From Streptomyces violaceoruber (GTDB taxonomy: Bacteria; Actinomycetota; Actinomycetes; Streptomycetales; Streptomycetaceae), in assembly GCF_033406955.1 (NCBI RefSeq), contig NZ_CP137734.1, positions 6,138,001 through 6,202,000 of the forward strand: DNA of 64,000 nt, read 5' to 3'. The notes beneath the pieces are model-generated. The model was not told the DNA's origin and searched no databases. It saw nothing but the letters and a program-made list of their open reading frames with translations. This document shows positions 42,057 to 49,276 of the stretch, piece after piece. The number at the start of each line of letters is the position of its first letter. Position 1 is the first letter of the stretch. The translations under genes were made by a program, and so were the position numbers.

Positions 42057-42677
42057 ATGTCGGTCGTGGCGACAGCAACGACAGTAGAAACCGGGCACGC
42101 GCACCCGTCGGTCAACCGGCCGAACCTCACCAGCGTCGGAACCATCATCTGGTTGAGTTCCGAGCTGATGTTCTTCGCGGCCCTCTTCGCGATGTACTTC
42201 ACCCTGCGATCGGTGACCGGCCCGGACTTCTGGTCCGAGAAGGCCGACGCGCTGAACATCCCGTTCTCCGCGACGAACACCACGATCCTGGTGCTCTCCT
42301 CCCTCACCTGTCAGCTCGGCGTGTTCGCGGCCGAGCGCGGTGACGTGAAGAAGCTCCGGATGTGGTTCATCGTCACCTTCGTGATGGGTGCGATCTTCAT
42401 CGGCGGTCAGGTGTTCGAGTACACCGAGCTGGTCAAGCACGAGGGCATCTCGCTCTCGTCCGACCCGTACGGCTCGGCGTTCTACCTGACCACCGGCTTC
42501 CACGGACTGCACGTGACGGGCGGACTGATCGCCTTCCTGCTGGTCCTCGGCCGCACCTACGCGGCCCGGAGGTTCACCCACGAGCAGGCGACCGCCGCCA
42601 TCGTCGTGTCCTACTACTGGCACTTCGTCGATGTCGTCTGGATCGGCCTGTTCGCCACGATCTACCTGATCAAGTAG
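42057..42677 (+). CDS. ctaE: Cytochrome c oxidase subunit III
   Basis: A 206-residue protein with five hydrophobic helices, as in actinobacterial CtaE (shorter than the seven-helix proteins). Signatures are [30 protein letters not shown] and [15 protein letters not shown]. It stabilises subunits I/II of the aa3 oxidase. The ATG lacks a Shine-Dalgarno sequence; a GATAAG hexamer 14 bases upstream may be a -10, giving a very short leader. It precedes qcrC by 74 bp and forms the ctaE-qcrCAB operon. Confidence 0.95.
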
Positions 42678-42751
42678 TCGCGGCGCGCACCCGCGCAACA
42701 CCAGAAGCATCGACAGCATCGACGCAGAAGATCCTGACACCGGGGTAATCC

Positions 42752-43561
42752 GTGAAAAAGCTCTCCGCACGACGACGCCATCCGCTGGCGGCCCTCGTCG
42801 TCCTACTCCTCGCGCTGGCATGCACAGGGGGGCTGTACGCCGCGTTCGCACCCGCGAGCAAGGCGCAGGCCGATGAATCCGCCCAGTCCCTCGCCATCGA
42901 CGAGGGCAAGAAGCTCTACGCCGTCGGCTGTGCCAGTTGCCACGGCACCGGAGGGCAGGGCACCAGTGACGGTCCGAGCCTGGTCGGCGTAGGCGCCGCG
43001 GCCGTCGACTTCCAGGTGGGCACCGGCCGCATGCCGGCCCAGCAGCCCGGCGCGCAGGTCCCGAAGAAGAAGGTCATCTACTCCCAGGCGGAGATCGACC
43101 AGCTCGCGGCGTACATCGCGTCGCTGGGCGCCGGTCCGGCGATCCCCTCGGAGGAGAAGTACGGCCCCGAGGGCGCGGACATCGCCAAGGGTGGTGAGCT
43201 GTTCCGCACCAACTGCGCGCAGTGCCACAACTTCACCGGCAAGGGCGGCGCCCTGACGCACGGCAAGTACGCGCCGAGCCTCGAGGGTGTCGACCCGAAG
43301 CACATCTACGAGGCCATGCAGACCGGCCCGCAGAACATGCCCTCCTTCCCCGACACCACGCTGTCGGAGCAGAACAAGAAGGACATCATCGCCTACCTGG
43401 ACGCGGTCAACGGTGACGACACCGAGAGCCCCGGTGGTCTCAGCCTCGGCGGACTCGGCCCGGTCAGTGAGGGTCTGTTCGCCTGGGTGTTCGGACTGGG
43501 CGCGCTGATCGCCGTCGCCGTCTGGGTCGCCGCTCGGACCGCAAAGGCCAAGAAGTCATGA
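42752..43561 (+). CDS. qcrC: Diheme cytochrome c subunit of cytochrome bc1
   Basis: A 269-residue protein. An N-terminal signal-anchor is followed by two class I cytochrome c domains with heme-binding CASCH (Cys60, Cys63, His64) and CAQCH (Cys155, Cys158, His159). Axial Met ligands are likely in the GRMPAQ and NMPSFP segments. A C-terminal transmembrane helix (about 240-260) anchors the protein. In actinobacteria this diheme cytochrome replaces soluble cytochrome c and passes electrons straight to CtaC in the supercomplex. Its TGA overlaps the qcrA ATG (ATGA). Confidence 0.96.
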   Translation: MKKLSARRRHPLAALVVLLLALACTGGLYAAFAPASKAQADESAQSLAIDEGKKLYAVGCASCHGTGGQGTSDGPSLVGVGAAAVDFQVGTGRMPAQQPGAQVPKKKVIYSQAEIDQLAAYIASLGAGPAIPSEEKYGPEGADIAKGGELFRTNCAQCHNFTGKGGALTHGKYAPSLEGVDPKHIYEAMQTGPQNMPSFPDTTLSEQNKKDIIAYLDAVNGDDTESPGGLSLGGLGPVSEGLFAWVFGLGALIAVAVWVAARTAKAKKS

Positions 43562-44619
43562 GTAGCCAAGACATTCCAGAAGAGAACCTGCCGGCAGAGC
43601 AGGACCGCCCGCACGGCGCGGCCGCCCGGCCCGCGGACGAGACCAACCCGTTCGCCGACCCGGGTCTGCCGCCCCACGAGCCGCGGGTCCAGGACGTCGA
43701 CGAGCGGGCCGCCAAGCGGTCCGAGCGCACGGTCGCCCTGCTGTTCACGCTGTCGATGCTGGCCACCATCGCCTTCATCGCCGCCTTCGTGGCGATCGAC
43801 GTCGATAAGTCGGTCTACATCTTCCCGCTCGGTCACATCAGTGCGCTGAACTTCGCGCTCGGCATGACGCTCGGCGTCGCGCTGTTCGCCATCGGCGCGG
43901 GCGCGGTCCACTGGGCCCGCACCCTGATGTCCGACGAGGAGGTCGCCGACGAGCGTCACCCGATCGAGGCGTCCCCCGAGGTCCGTGCCAAGGTCCACGC
44001 GGACTTCAAGCAGGGTGCCAAGGAGTCCGTGATCGGGCGCCGCAAGCTGATCCGCAACACGATGCTGGGCGCGCTCACCCTGGTGCCGCTCTCCGGCGTC
44101 GTCCTGCTGCGCGACCTCGGTCCGCTGCCCGGGACCAAGCTCCGCCACACCCTGTGGTCCAAGGGCAAGCTCCTCGTCAACATGAACACCAACGAGCCGC
44201 TGCGTCCCTCCGACGTCGCGGTGGGCTCGCTCACCTTCGCCATGCCCGAGGGCCTGGAGGAGCACGACGAGGACTTCCAGAACGAGATCGCCAAGGCCGC
44301 CCTGATGATCATCCGGCTGGAGCCGGACTCCATCAAGGACAAGCGCGAGCTCGAGTGGTCGCACGAGGGCATCGTGGCGTACTCGAAGATCTGCACCCAC
44401 GTCGGTTGCCCGATCTCCCTGTACGAGCAGCAGACGCACCACGCGCTCTGCCCCTGCCACCAGTCCACCTTCGACCTTGCCGACGGTGCCCGGGTCATCT
44501 TCGGTCCCGCCGGTCACGCCCTGCCGCAGCTGCGCATCGGCGTGAACGACGAGGGTTACCTCGAAGCGCTCGGCGACTTCGAGGAGCCCGTCGGTCCTGC
44601 TTACTGGGAGCGCGGATGA
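43558..44619 (+). CDS. qcrA: Rieske iron-sulfur subunit of cytochrome bc1
   Basis: A 353-residue protein. A disordered acidic/Pro-rich N-terminus precedes three hydrophobic helices (about 60-82, 98-120 and 165-190) as in actinobacterial QcrA. The C-terminal Rieske domain has the 2Fe-2S ligands in CTHVGCPISLY (Cys279, His281, Cys284 forming also the disulfide) and CPCHQSTFD (Cys298, Cys300, His301). It takes electrons from menaquinol and passes them to QcrC. It overlaps qcrC and qcrB by ATGA at both ends, so expression of all three is coupled. Confidence 0.96.
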   Translation: MSSQDIPEENLPAEQDRPHGAAARPADETNPFADPGLPPHEPRVQDVDERAAKRSERTVALLFTLSMLATIAFIAAFVAIDVDKSVYIFPLGHISALNFALGMTLGVALFAIGAGAVHWARTLMSDEEVADERHPIEASPEVRAKVHADFKQGAKESVIGRRKLIRNTMLGALTLVPLSGVVLLRDLGPLPGTKLRHTLWSKGKLLVNMNTNEPLRPSDVAVGSLTFAMPEGLEEHDEDFQNEIAKAALMIIRLEPDSIKDKRELEWSHEGIVAYSKICTHVGCPISLYEQQTHHALCPCHQSTFDLADGARVIFGPAGHALPQLRIGVNDEGYLEALGDFEEPVGPAYWERG

Positions 44620-46253
44620 GTACTGCAGCAAACGAACCGTCCCGCTCGCGCGGGAAGGCACCGGCCGGCGAGCGCGTCGCCGACTGGGCCGACGGCCGGC
44701 TGGGGATCTACTCCCTGGCCAAGGCCAACATGCGCAAGATCTTCCCCGACCACTGGTCGTTCATGCTGGGTGAGGTCTGCCTCTACAGCTTCATCATCAT
44801 CATCCTCACGGGTGTGTACCTGACGCTGTTCTTCCACCCGTCGATGGCCGAGGTCGAGTACCACGGCTCGTACGTGCCGCTGCAGGGCCAGATGATGAGT
44901 GAGGCCTACGCCTCCACTCTGGACATCAGCTTCGACGTCCGCGGCGGTCTGCTGATCCGGCAGATCCACCACTGGGCCGCGCTGATCTTCCTGGCCGGCA
45001 TGTTCGTGCACATGATGCGCGTCTTCTTCACCGGCGCGTTCCGCAAGCCGCGCGAGGTCAACTGGCTGTTCGGCTTCCTGCTGCTCGTCCTCGGCATGTT
45101 CACCGGCTTCACCGGTTACTCGCTCCCGGACGACCTGCTCTCGGGCACCGGTATCCGCTTCATGGAGGGCGCGATCCTGTCCGTGCCGATCGTCGGCACG
45201 TACATCTCGTTCTTCCTGTTCGGCGGCGAGTTCCCCGGCCACGACTTCGTGTCCCGGTTCTACTCGATCCACATCCTGCTGCTGCCGGGCATCATGCTCG
45301 GGCTGCTGGTGGGCCACCTGATCCTGGTCTTCTACCACAAGCACACGCAGTTCGCGGGTCCCGGCAAGACCAACAAGAACGTCGTCGGCATGCCGCTGCT
45401 GCCGGTGTACACGGCGAAGGCCGGAGGCTTCTTCTTCCTGGTCTTCGGTGTGATCTCCGTCGTGTCGGCCATCGCCACGATCAACCCGATCTGGGCCATC
45501 GGGCCCTACCGGCCCGACCAGGTCTCCACCGGCGCCCAGCCGGACTGGTACATGGGCTTCTCCGAGGGCCTGATCCGGGTGATGCCCGGCTGGGAGATCA
45601 ACGCCTGGGGTCACACACTCGTCCTGGGCGTGTTCGTCCCGCTGCTGATCTTCCCGCTGGTCCTGGCGGCGATCGCGGTCTACCCGTTCATCGAGTCCTG
45701 GGTCACCGGCGACAAGCGCGAGCACCACATCCTGGACCGCCCGCGCAACGCCCCGACCCGTACGGCCTTCGGTGTCGCCTGGCTGACCGTCTACTTCGTG
45801 CTGCTGATCGGTGGCGGCAACGACCTGTGGGCCACCCACTTCCACCTGTCGATCAACGCGATCACCTGGTTCGTCCGCATCGCGTTCTTCGTCGGACCGG
45901 TCGTCGCCTTCATCGCCACCAAGCGGATCTGCCTCGGCCTCCAGCGCCGGGACAAGGACAAGGTGCTGCACGGACGCGAGTCCGGCATCATCAAGCGCCT
46001 GCCGCACGGTGAGTTCATCGAGGTGCACGAGCCGCTCAGCCAGGAGCAGCTGCACACGCTCACGGCGCACGAGCAGTACCAGCCGGCGGAGATCGGCCCG
46101 ACGGTCGACGAGAACGGCGTCGAGCGCAAGGTGAGCGGCACGCAGAAGCTCCGTGCCAAGCTCAGCGAGTCGTACTACGGCGAGGAGTCGCAGATTCCGA
46201 AGCCGACCGTCGAGGAGTACAAGGAGATCACGAGCGGCCACGGCCACCACTGA
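44616..46253 (+). CDS. qcrB: Cytochrome b subunit of cytochrome bc1
   Basis: A 545-residue protein with eight hydrophobic core helices plus a long C-terminal extension (about 430-545). Heme b His ligands lie in IHHWAALIFLAGMFVHMMR and SIHILLLPGIMLGLLVGHLI. The quinol-oxidation motif is PDWYM (the PEWY equivalent) in QPDWYMGFSEG, and the ef-loop region is present. The extension with GQLH-type hydrophilic helices is typical of actinobacterial QcrB, the target of Q203-like inhibitors. Start ATG 44616 overlaps the qcrA stop. It is the last gene of the ctaE-qcrCAB operon, followed by a strong hairpin. Confidence 0.96.
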   Translation: MSTAANEPSRSRGKAPAGERVADWADGRLGIYSLAKANMRKIFPDHWSFMLGEVCLYSFIIIILTGVYLTLFFHPSMAEVEYHGSYVPLQGQMMSEAYASTLDISFDVRGGLLIRQIHHWAALIFLAGMFVHMMRVFFTGAFRKPREVNWLFGFLLLVLGMFTGFTGYSLPDDLLSGTGIRFMEGAILSVPIVGTYISFFLFGGEFPGHDFVSRFYSIHILLLPGIMLGLLVGHLILVFYHKHTQFAGPGKTNKNVVGMPLLPVYTAKAGGFFFLVFGVISVVSAIATINPIWAIGPYRPDQVSTGAQPDWYMGFSEGLIRVMPGWEINAWGHTLVLGVFVPLLIFPLVLAAIAVYPFIESWVTGDKREHHILDRPRNAPTRTAFGVAWLTVYFVLLIGGGNDLWATHFHLSINAITWFVRIAFFVGPVVAFIATKRICLGLQRRDKDKVLHGRESGIIKRLPHGEFIEVHEPLSQEQLHTLTAHEQYQPAEIGPTVDENGVERKVSGTQKLRAKLSESYYGEESQIPKPTVEEYKEITSGHGHH

Positions 46254-46272
46254 CCCTCCAGCGTCGCCACAC

Positions 46273-46321
46273 CACGGTCGAAGGGCCCCGTTCCGTTCTG
46301 CGGACGGGGCCCTTCGCCGTG
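46273..46321 (+). terminator. Terminator-like hairpin after qcrB
   Basis: CGAAGGGCCCCGT(T)CCG and CGGACGGGGCCCTTCG form a stem with one bulge; flanking CACGG and CCGTG extend it after a bulged T. It lies 19 bp after the qcrB stop. Confidence 0.85.
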
Positions 46322-46333
46322 TCCGGGGCTGGA

Positions 46334-46339
46334 TAGGGT
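46334..46339 (+). promoter_or_regulatory. Probable -10 of trpD
   Basis: TAGGGT 46 bp before the trpD ATG, within CTGGATAGGGTGGG. A fair -35 is not evident, being inside the qcrB hairpin region. Confidence 0.4.
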
Positions 46340-46384
46340 GGGAGCACGATCCCCGTCGACGACCCACACGATTCAGGAGCGGCT

Positions 46385-47449
46385 ATGAGCGCTGTGACCC
46401 CCGCTGGAGGCGACACCACGGCGGACCGCTCCTGGCCCGCCCTGCTGAACGGACTGCTGGACGGCCGCGACCTGAGCGCGGACGACACCGCCTGGGCGCT
46501 GGACGTGATCATGCGCGGCGAGGCGACCGACGTGCAGATCGCCGGGTTCGCGGTGGGCCTGCGGTTCAAGGGGGAGACGGTCGAGGAGATCTCCGGACTG
46601 GTCCGCACCATGTACGAACACGCCAACGTGATCGAGGTGCCGGGGAAGACCGTCGACATCGTCGGCACCGGCGGCGACGGCGCCAAGACGGTCAACATCT
46701 CCACCATGTCGGCGATCGTCCTGGCCGGCACGGGGGCGAAGGTCGTCAAGCACGGCAACCGGGCCGCCTCCTCGGCGTCCGGGGCCTCCGACGTCCTGGA
46801 GAAGCTCGGGGTCAACCTGGAGCTGACGCCGCAGCGGGTGGCGGAGGTCGCCGAGGAAGCCGGCATCACCTTCTGCTTCGCCGTGAAGTTCCACCCGGCG
46901 CTGCGCCACGTGGCGACGGCCCGCGGTCAGCTCGGCATCCGTACGGTGTTCAACTTCCTGGGTCCGCTGACCAACCCCGCCCGGGTGAAGGCCCAGGCGG
47001 TCGGGGTCGCCCACGCCCGGATGGCGCCGATCGTCGCCGGTGTCTTCGCCGAGCGCGGCCACTCGTCCCTGGTCTTCCGCGGCGACGACGGACTCGACGA
47101 GCTGACCACGACCTCCACCTCCCGGGTCTGGGTCGTGCGCGACGGCCGGGTGACCGAGGAGACCTTCGACCCGCGCGACGTCGGCATCGAGCTGGTGCCG
47201 GTCGAGGCGCTGCGCGGGGCCGACGCCTCCTACAACGCCGACGTCGCCCGCCGCCTGCTGGCCGGCGAGAAGGGTCCGGTGCGGGACGCGGTCCTGCTGA
47301 ACTCGGCGGCGGCCCTGGAGGCCCTGGAGCCCGGCGAGGGGGCGCTGGCCGAGCGGCTGCGGGCCGGGATGGACCGGGCGGCCGAGGCGATCGACTCCGG
47401 GGCGGCCCGGCGGGTGCTGGAGCGCTGGGTGGCCGTCAGCAACGCCTGA
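46385..47449 (+). CDS. trpD: Anthranilate phosphoribosyltransferase
   Basis: A 354-residue protein that joins anthranilate to PRPP in tryptophan synthesis. PRPP/Mg motif is VDIVGTGGDGAKTVNISTM at about 89-108, with KHGNRAASSASGASD and GIRTVFNFLGPLTNPA further on. The length is standard. CAGGAGC sits 5 bases before the ATG. It stands alone: no other trp gene is in the window, which is normal for Streptomyces, where trp genes are scattered. The transcript probably ends at a hairpin 32 bp beyond the stop. Confidence 0.95.
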   Translation: MSAVTPAGGDTTADRSWPALLNGLLDGRDLSADDTAWALDVIMRGEATDVQIAGFAVGLRFKGETVEEISGLVRTMYEHANVIEVPGKTVDIVGTGGDGAKTVNISTMSAIVLAGTGAKVVKHGNRAASSASGASDVLEKLGVNLELTPQRVAEVAEEAGITFCFAVKFHPALRHVATARGQLGIRTVFNFLGPLTNPARVKAQAVGVAHARMAPIVAGVFAERGHSSLVFRGDDGLDELTTTSTSRVWVVRDGRVTEETFDPRDVGIELVPVEALRGADASYNADVARRLLAGEKGPVRDAVLLNSAAALEALEPGEGALAERLRAGMDRAAEAIDSGAARRVLERWVAVSNA

Positions 47450-47480
47450 GCGGCAGTACGGCAGGCAGTACATGTGACGT

Positions 47481-47514
47481 GCGTCCCGCGATCCGGACCC
47501 GGGTTGCGGGACGC
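47481..47514 (+). terminator. Hairpin after trpD
   Basis: GCGTCCCGC and GCGGGACGC form a 9-bp stem with a GC-rich loop. The descending arm contains TTGCGG, the predicted -35 of the next promoter, so terminator and promoter overlap. Confidence 0.7.
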
Positions 47515-47533
47515 CGATCATTTCCCCTAGGTT
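47504..47533 (+). promoter_or_regulatory. Promoter of the riboswitch-aminotransferase transcript
   Basis: -35 TTGCGG (47504-47509), 18-base spacer, -10 TAGGTT (47528-47533). Transcription would start close to 47540, exactly at the 5' end of the predicted aptamer, which supports both calls. Confidence 0.7.
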
Positions 47534-47539
47534 TTTCGA

Positions 47540-47660
47540 CAGGTCATGAGTGACAGTCATGAGGCCCCGGCCGACTGTCCGGCAACCCTCCGTCCGTGGC
47601 GGGGTGCCCCGGGTGAAGACCAGGTCGTGGACAGCAAGGTCCACGGCAAGCGCGGACCCC
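47540..47660 (+). ncRNA. SAM-IV-like S-adenosylmethionine riboswitch
   Basis: Conserved blocks of the SAM-IV aptamer appear in order. GGTCATGAGTGACAG comes first. CCGGCAACCCTCC and GGCGGGGTGCCCCGGGTG follow. GACC (47618-47621) closes helix P1 with GGTC (47542-47545). A hairpin GTGGAC-AGCAAG-GTCCAC follows, then GGCAAGCGCGG, the expected pseudoknot partner. SAM-IV riboswitches are known from actinomycetes and turn down sulfur-metabolism genes when SAM is high. The gene 185 bp downstream is a PLP-dependent class V aminotransferase, which fits sulfur metabolism. Identification rests on motif memory, not on a covariance search. Confidence 0.87.
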
Positions 47661-47717
47661 TCGCACGCTTCCAAGAGTGTGGGTCCAGGGGTCCTGGGTC
47701 GTCCGAGGGAGTCTCCC

Positions 47718-47738
47718 GTGAACCAGCGAATGCGATAG
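47718..47738 (+). CDS. Possible 6-residue leader peptide between riboswitch and aminotransferase
   Basis: GTG AAC CAG CGA ATG CGA TAG would encode MNQRMR. GAGGGA lies 8 bases upstream. It lies after the aptamer and is flanked by hairpin-forming sequence (GGGCCGGTCC-GTA-GGACAGGCCC downstream). It may be chance; the small size makes coding status weak. Confidence 0.3.
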   Translation: MNQRMR

Positions 47739-47845
47739 GGCCGGTCCGTAGGACAGGCCCTTGGCCGCAGAGCCCCGCCTCCGCACACCCCTTTTCTTCT
47801 CTTTCACAGCGCCCTGCCGCGCGCTGGTCCTCACGGGAGTCCGCC
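47739..47845 (+). promoter_or_regulatory. Putative expression platform of the riboswitch leader
   Basis: The hairpin GGGCCGGTCC-GTA-GGACAGGCCC (47738-47760) is followed by a pyrimidine-rich stretch CACCCCTTTTCTTCTCTTTC, unusual for this genome. Both may take part in termination or ribosome-access control downstream of the aptamer. No terminator with an adjoining T-run is evident. Confidence 0.45.
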
Positions 47846-49276
47846 ATGTCCGTACCCACCGCTGTCGCCACCCCGCTGCCCGTCCTCGGCCGGGACGTCA
47901 CCGTGCCGCTCGTCACCGGCGGTCAGGTCGCCTACGCCGCGCTCGACTACGCCGCCAGCGCGCCCGCGCTCCAGCGGGTCTGGGACGACGTGGCCGCCTA
48001 CGCCCCGTACTACGGCAGCGTCCACCGGGGCGCCGGGTACCTCTCGCAGCTGTCGACCGACCTGTTCGAGAACGCCCGCGGGACCGTCGCCGGGTTCCTC
48101 GGCTGCCGGGACGACGACCAGGTCGTCTTCACCCGGTCCACCACCGACTCCCTGAACCTGCTCGCCGCCGCGCTGCCCGCCCACTGCCGGGTCTTCGTCT
48201 TCGAGACCGAGCACCACGCCTCGCTGCTGCCCTGGCGGGCTGCGGACGTGACCTACCTGGACGCCCCGCGCACCCCCGCCGAGGCCGTCGAGACCCTGGA
48301 GCGGGCCCTCGCCGCCCGCGAGCCGTACGGGCCCGCCCTGGTCTGCGTCACCGGCGCCTCCAACGTCACCGGCGAGCTGTGGCCGGTGCGGGAGCTGGCC
48401 GCCGCCGCGCACGCGCACGGTGCCCGGATCGTGCTGGACGCCGCCCAGCTCGCCCCGCACCACCCGGTGAGCGTGCGCGACCTGGACGTGGACTGGGTCG
48501 CCTTCTCCGGGCACAAGCTGTACGCGCCCTTCGGCTCCGGCGTGCTGGCCGGCCGCGCCGACTGGCTGCGCGAGGCGGAGCCGTACCTGGCCGGCGGCGG
48601 CGCCAGCCGCAGCGTCTCCCGGCGCGCGGACGGCGGCGTGGACGTGCGGTGGCACGACAGCGCCGCCCGGCACGAGGCCGGGTCGCCCAACGTCATCGGC
48701 GCCTACGCGATCGCCGCCGCCTGCAAGGCGCTCACCGAGGCCGGATTCGACTCGCTGGTCGCCCGCGAGGAGTACCTGATCCGGAAGGTGCGCGAGGGCC
48801 TCGCCGAGGTGCCCGAGGTGCGCGTCCTGTCCCTCTTCGGCGACGACGCGCCGCGCGTCGGGGTGCTCTCCTTCGTCGTCGAGGGCTGGAACAGCTCGCA
48901 CTTCGCCGCCGCGCTCTCCGCCGAGTACGGCATCGGCGTGCGCGACGGCCTGTTCTGCGCCCACCCGCTGGTGCGCACCCTGCTCGGCAGCGACCCGCAG
49001 ACGCAGGGCGAGTGCGGCGCGCCCGAGGCGGCACCCGGCGAGAAGTCCCTCAACGCCATCCGCGTCAGCTTCGGCGCGGGCACCCCGGACGAGCACGTGG
49101 AGCGGTTCGTGAGCGCCGTCCGGGAGCTGGTGAGCGACGGCGCCCGCTGGAACTACCGCACCGAGGACGGCCGCTGCGTGCCCGACCCGGCGTCCGGCGA
49201 CACGGCGTCCGGCGACCACGCGTCCGGCGACCCGGCGTCCCGCGGGACGGCACCGGTGACCGGCACCGCCGCCTGA
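47846..49276 (+). CDS. Class V PLP-dependent aminotransferase (cysteine desulfurase-like)
   Basis: A 476-residue protein. Fold-type I class V signatures are LDYAASAP at the N-terminus, TEHHASLLPW, IVLDAAQLAPHHPV (Asp198 binds the pyridine nitrogen), and Lys224 in AFSGHKLYAPFGSG as the PLP Schiff-base lysine. A SufS-type catalytic Cys loop is not apparent, so desulfurase activity is doubtful; a lyase or selective aminotransferase is possible. The C-terminus ends in 4 copies of a 15-base repeat (PASGD-like). ATG 47846 has GGGAG upstream; the open frame before it overlaps the riboswitch and is rejected. A SAM-IV-like riboswitch controls it. The 3' end overlaps the convergent glycerate kinase by 124 bp. 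Confidence 0.87.
   Translation: MSVPTAVATPLPVLGRDVTVPLVTGGQVAYAALDYAASAPALQRVWDDVAAYAPYYGSVHRGAGYLSQLSTDLFENARGTVAGFLGCRDDDQVVFTRSTTDSLNLLAAALPAHCRVFVFETEHHASLLPWRAADVTYLDAPRTPAEAVETLERALAAREPYGPALVCVTGASNVTGELWPVRELAAAAHAHGARIVLDAAQLAPHHPVSVRDLDVDWVAFSGHKLYAPFGSGVLAGRADWLREAEPYLAGGGASRSVSRRADGGVDVRWHDSAARHEAGSPNVIGAYAIAAACKALTEAGFDSLVAREEYLIRKVREGLAEVPEVRVLSLFGDDAPRVGVLSFVVEGWNSSHFAAALSAEYGIGVRDGLFCAHPLVRTLLGSDPQTQGECGAPEAAPGEKSLNAIRVSFGAGTPDEHVERFVSAVRELVSDGARWNYRTEDGRCVPDPASGDTASGDHASGDPASRGTAPVTGTAA

Noticed and set aside
47546..47845. In-frame extension of the aminotransferase upstream to 47546
   Set aside because: The stretch holds the SAM-IV-like aptamer and lacks protein similarity; ATG 47846 has a Shine-Dalgarno sequence.
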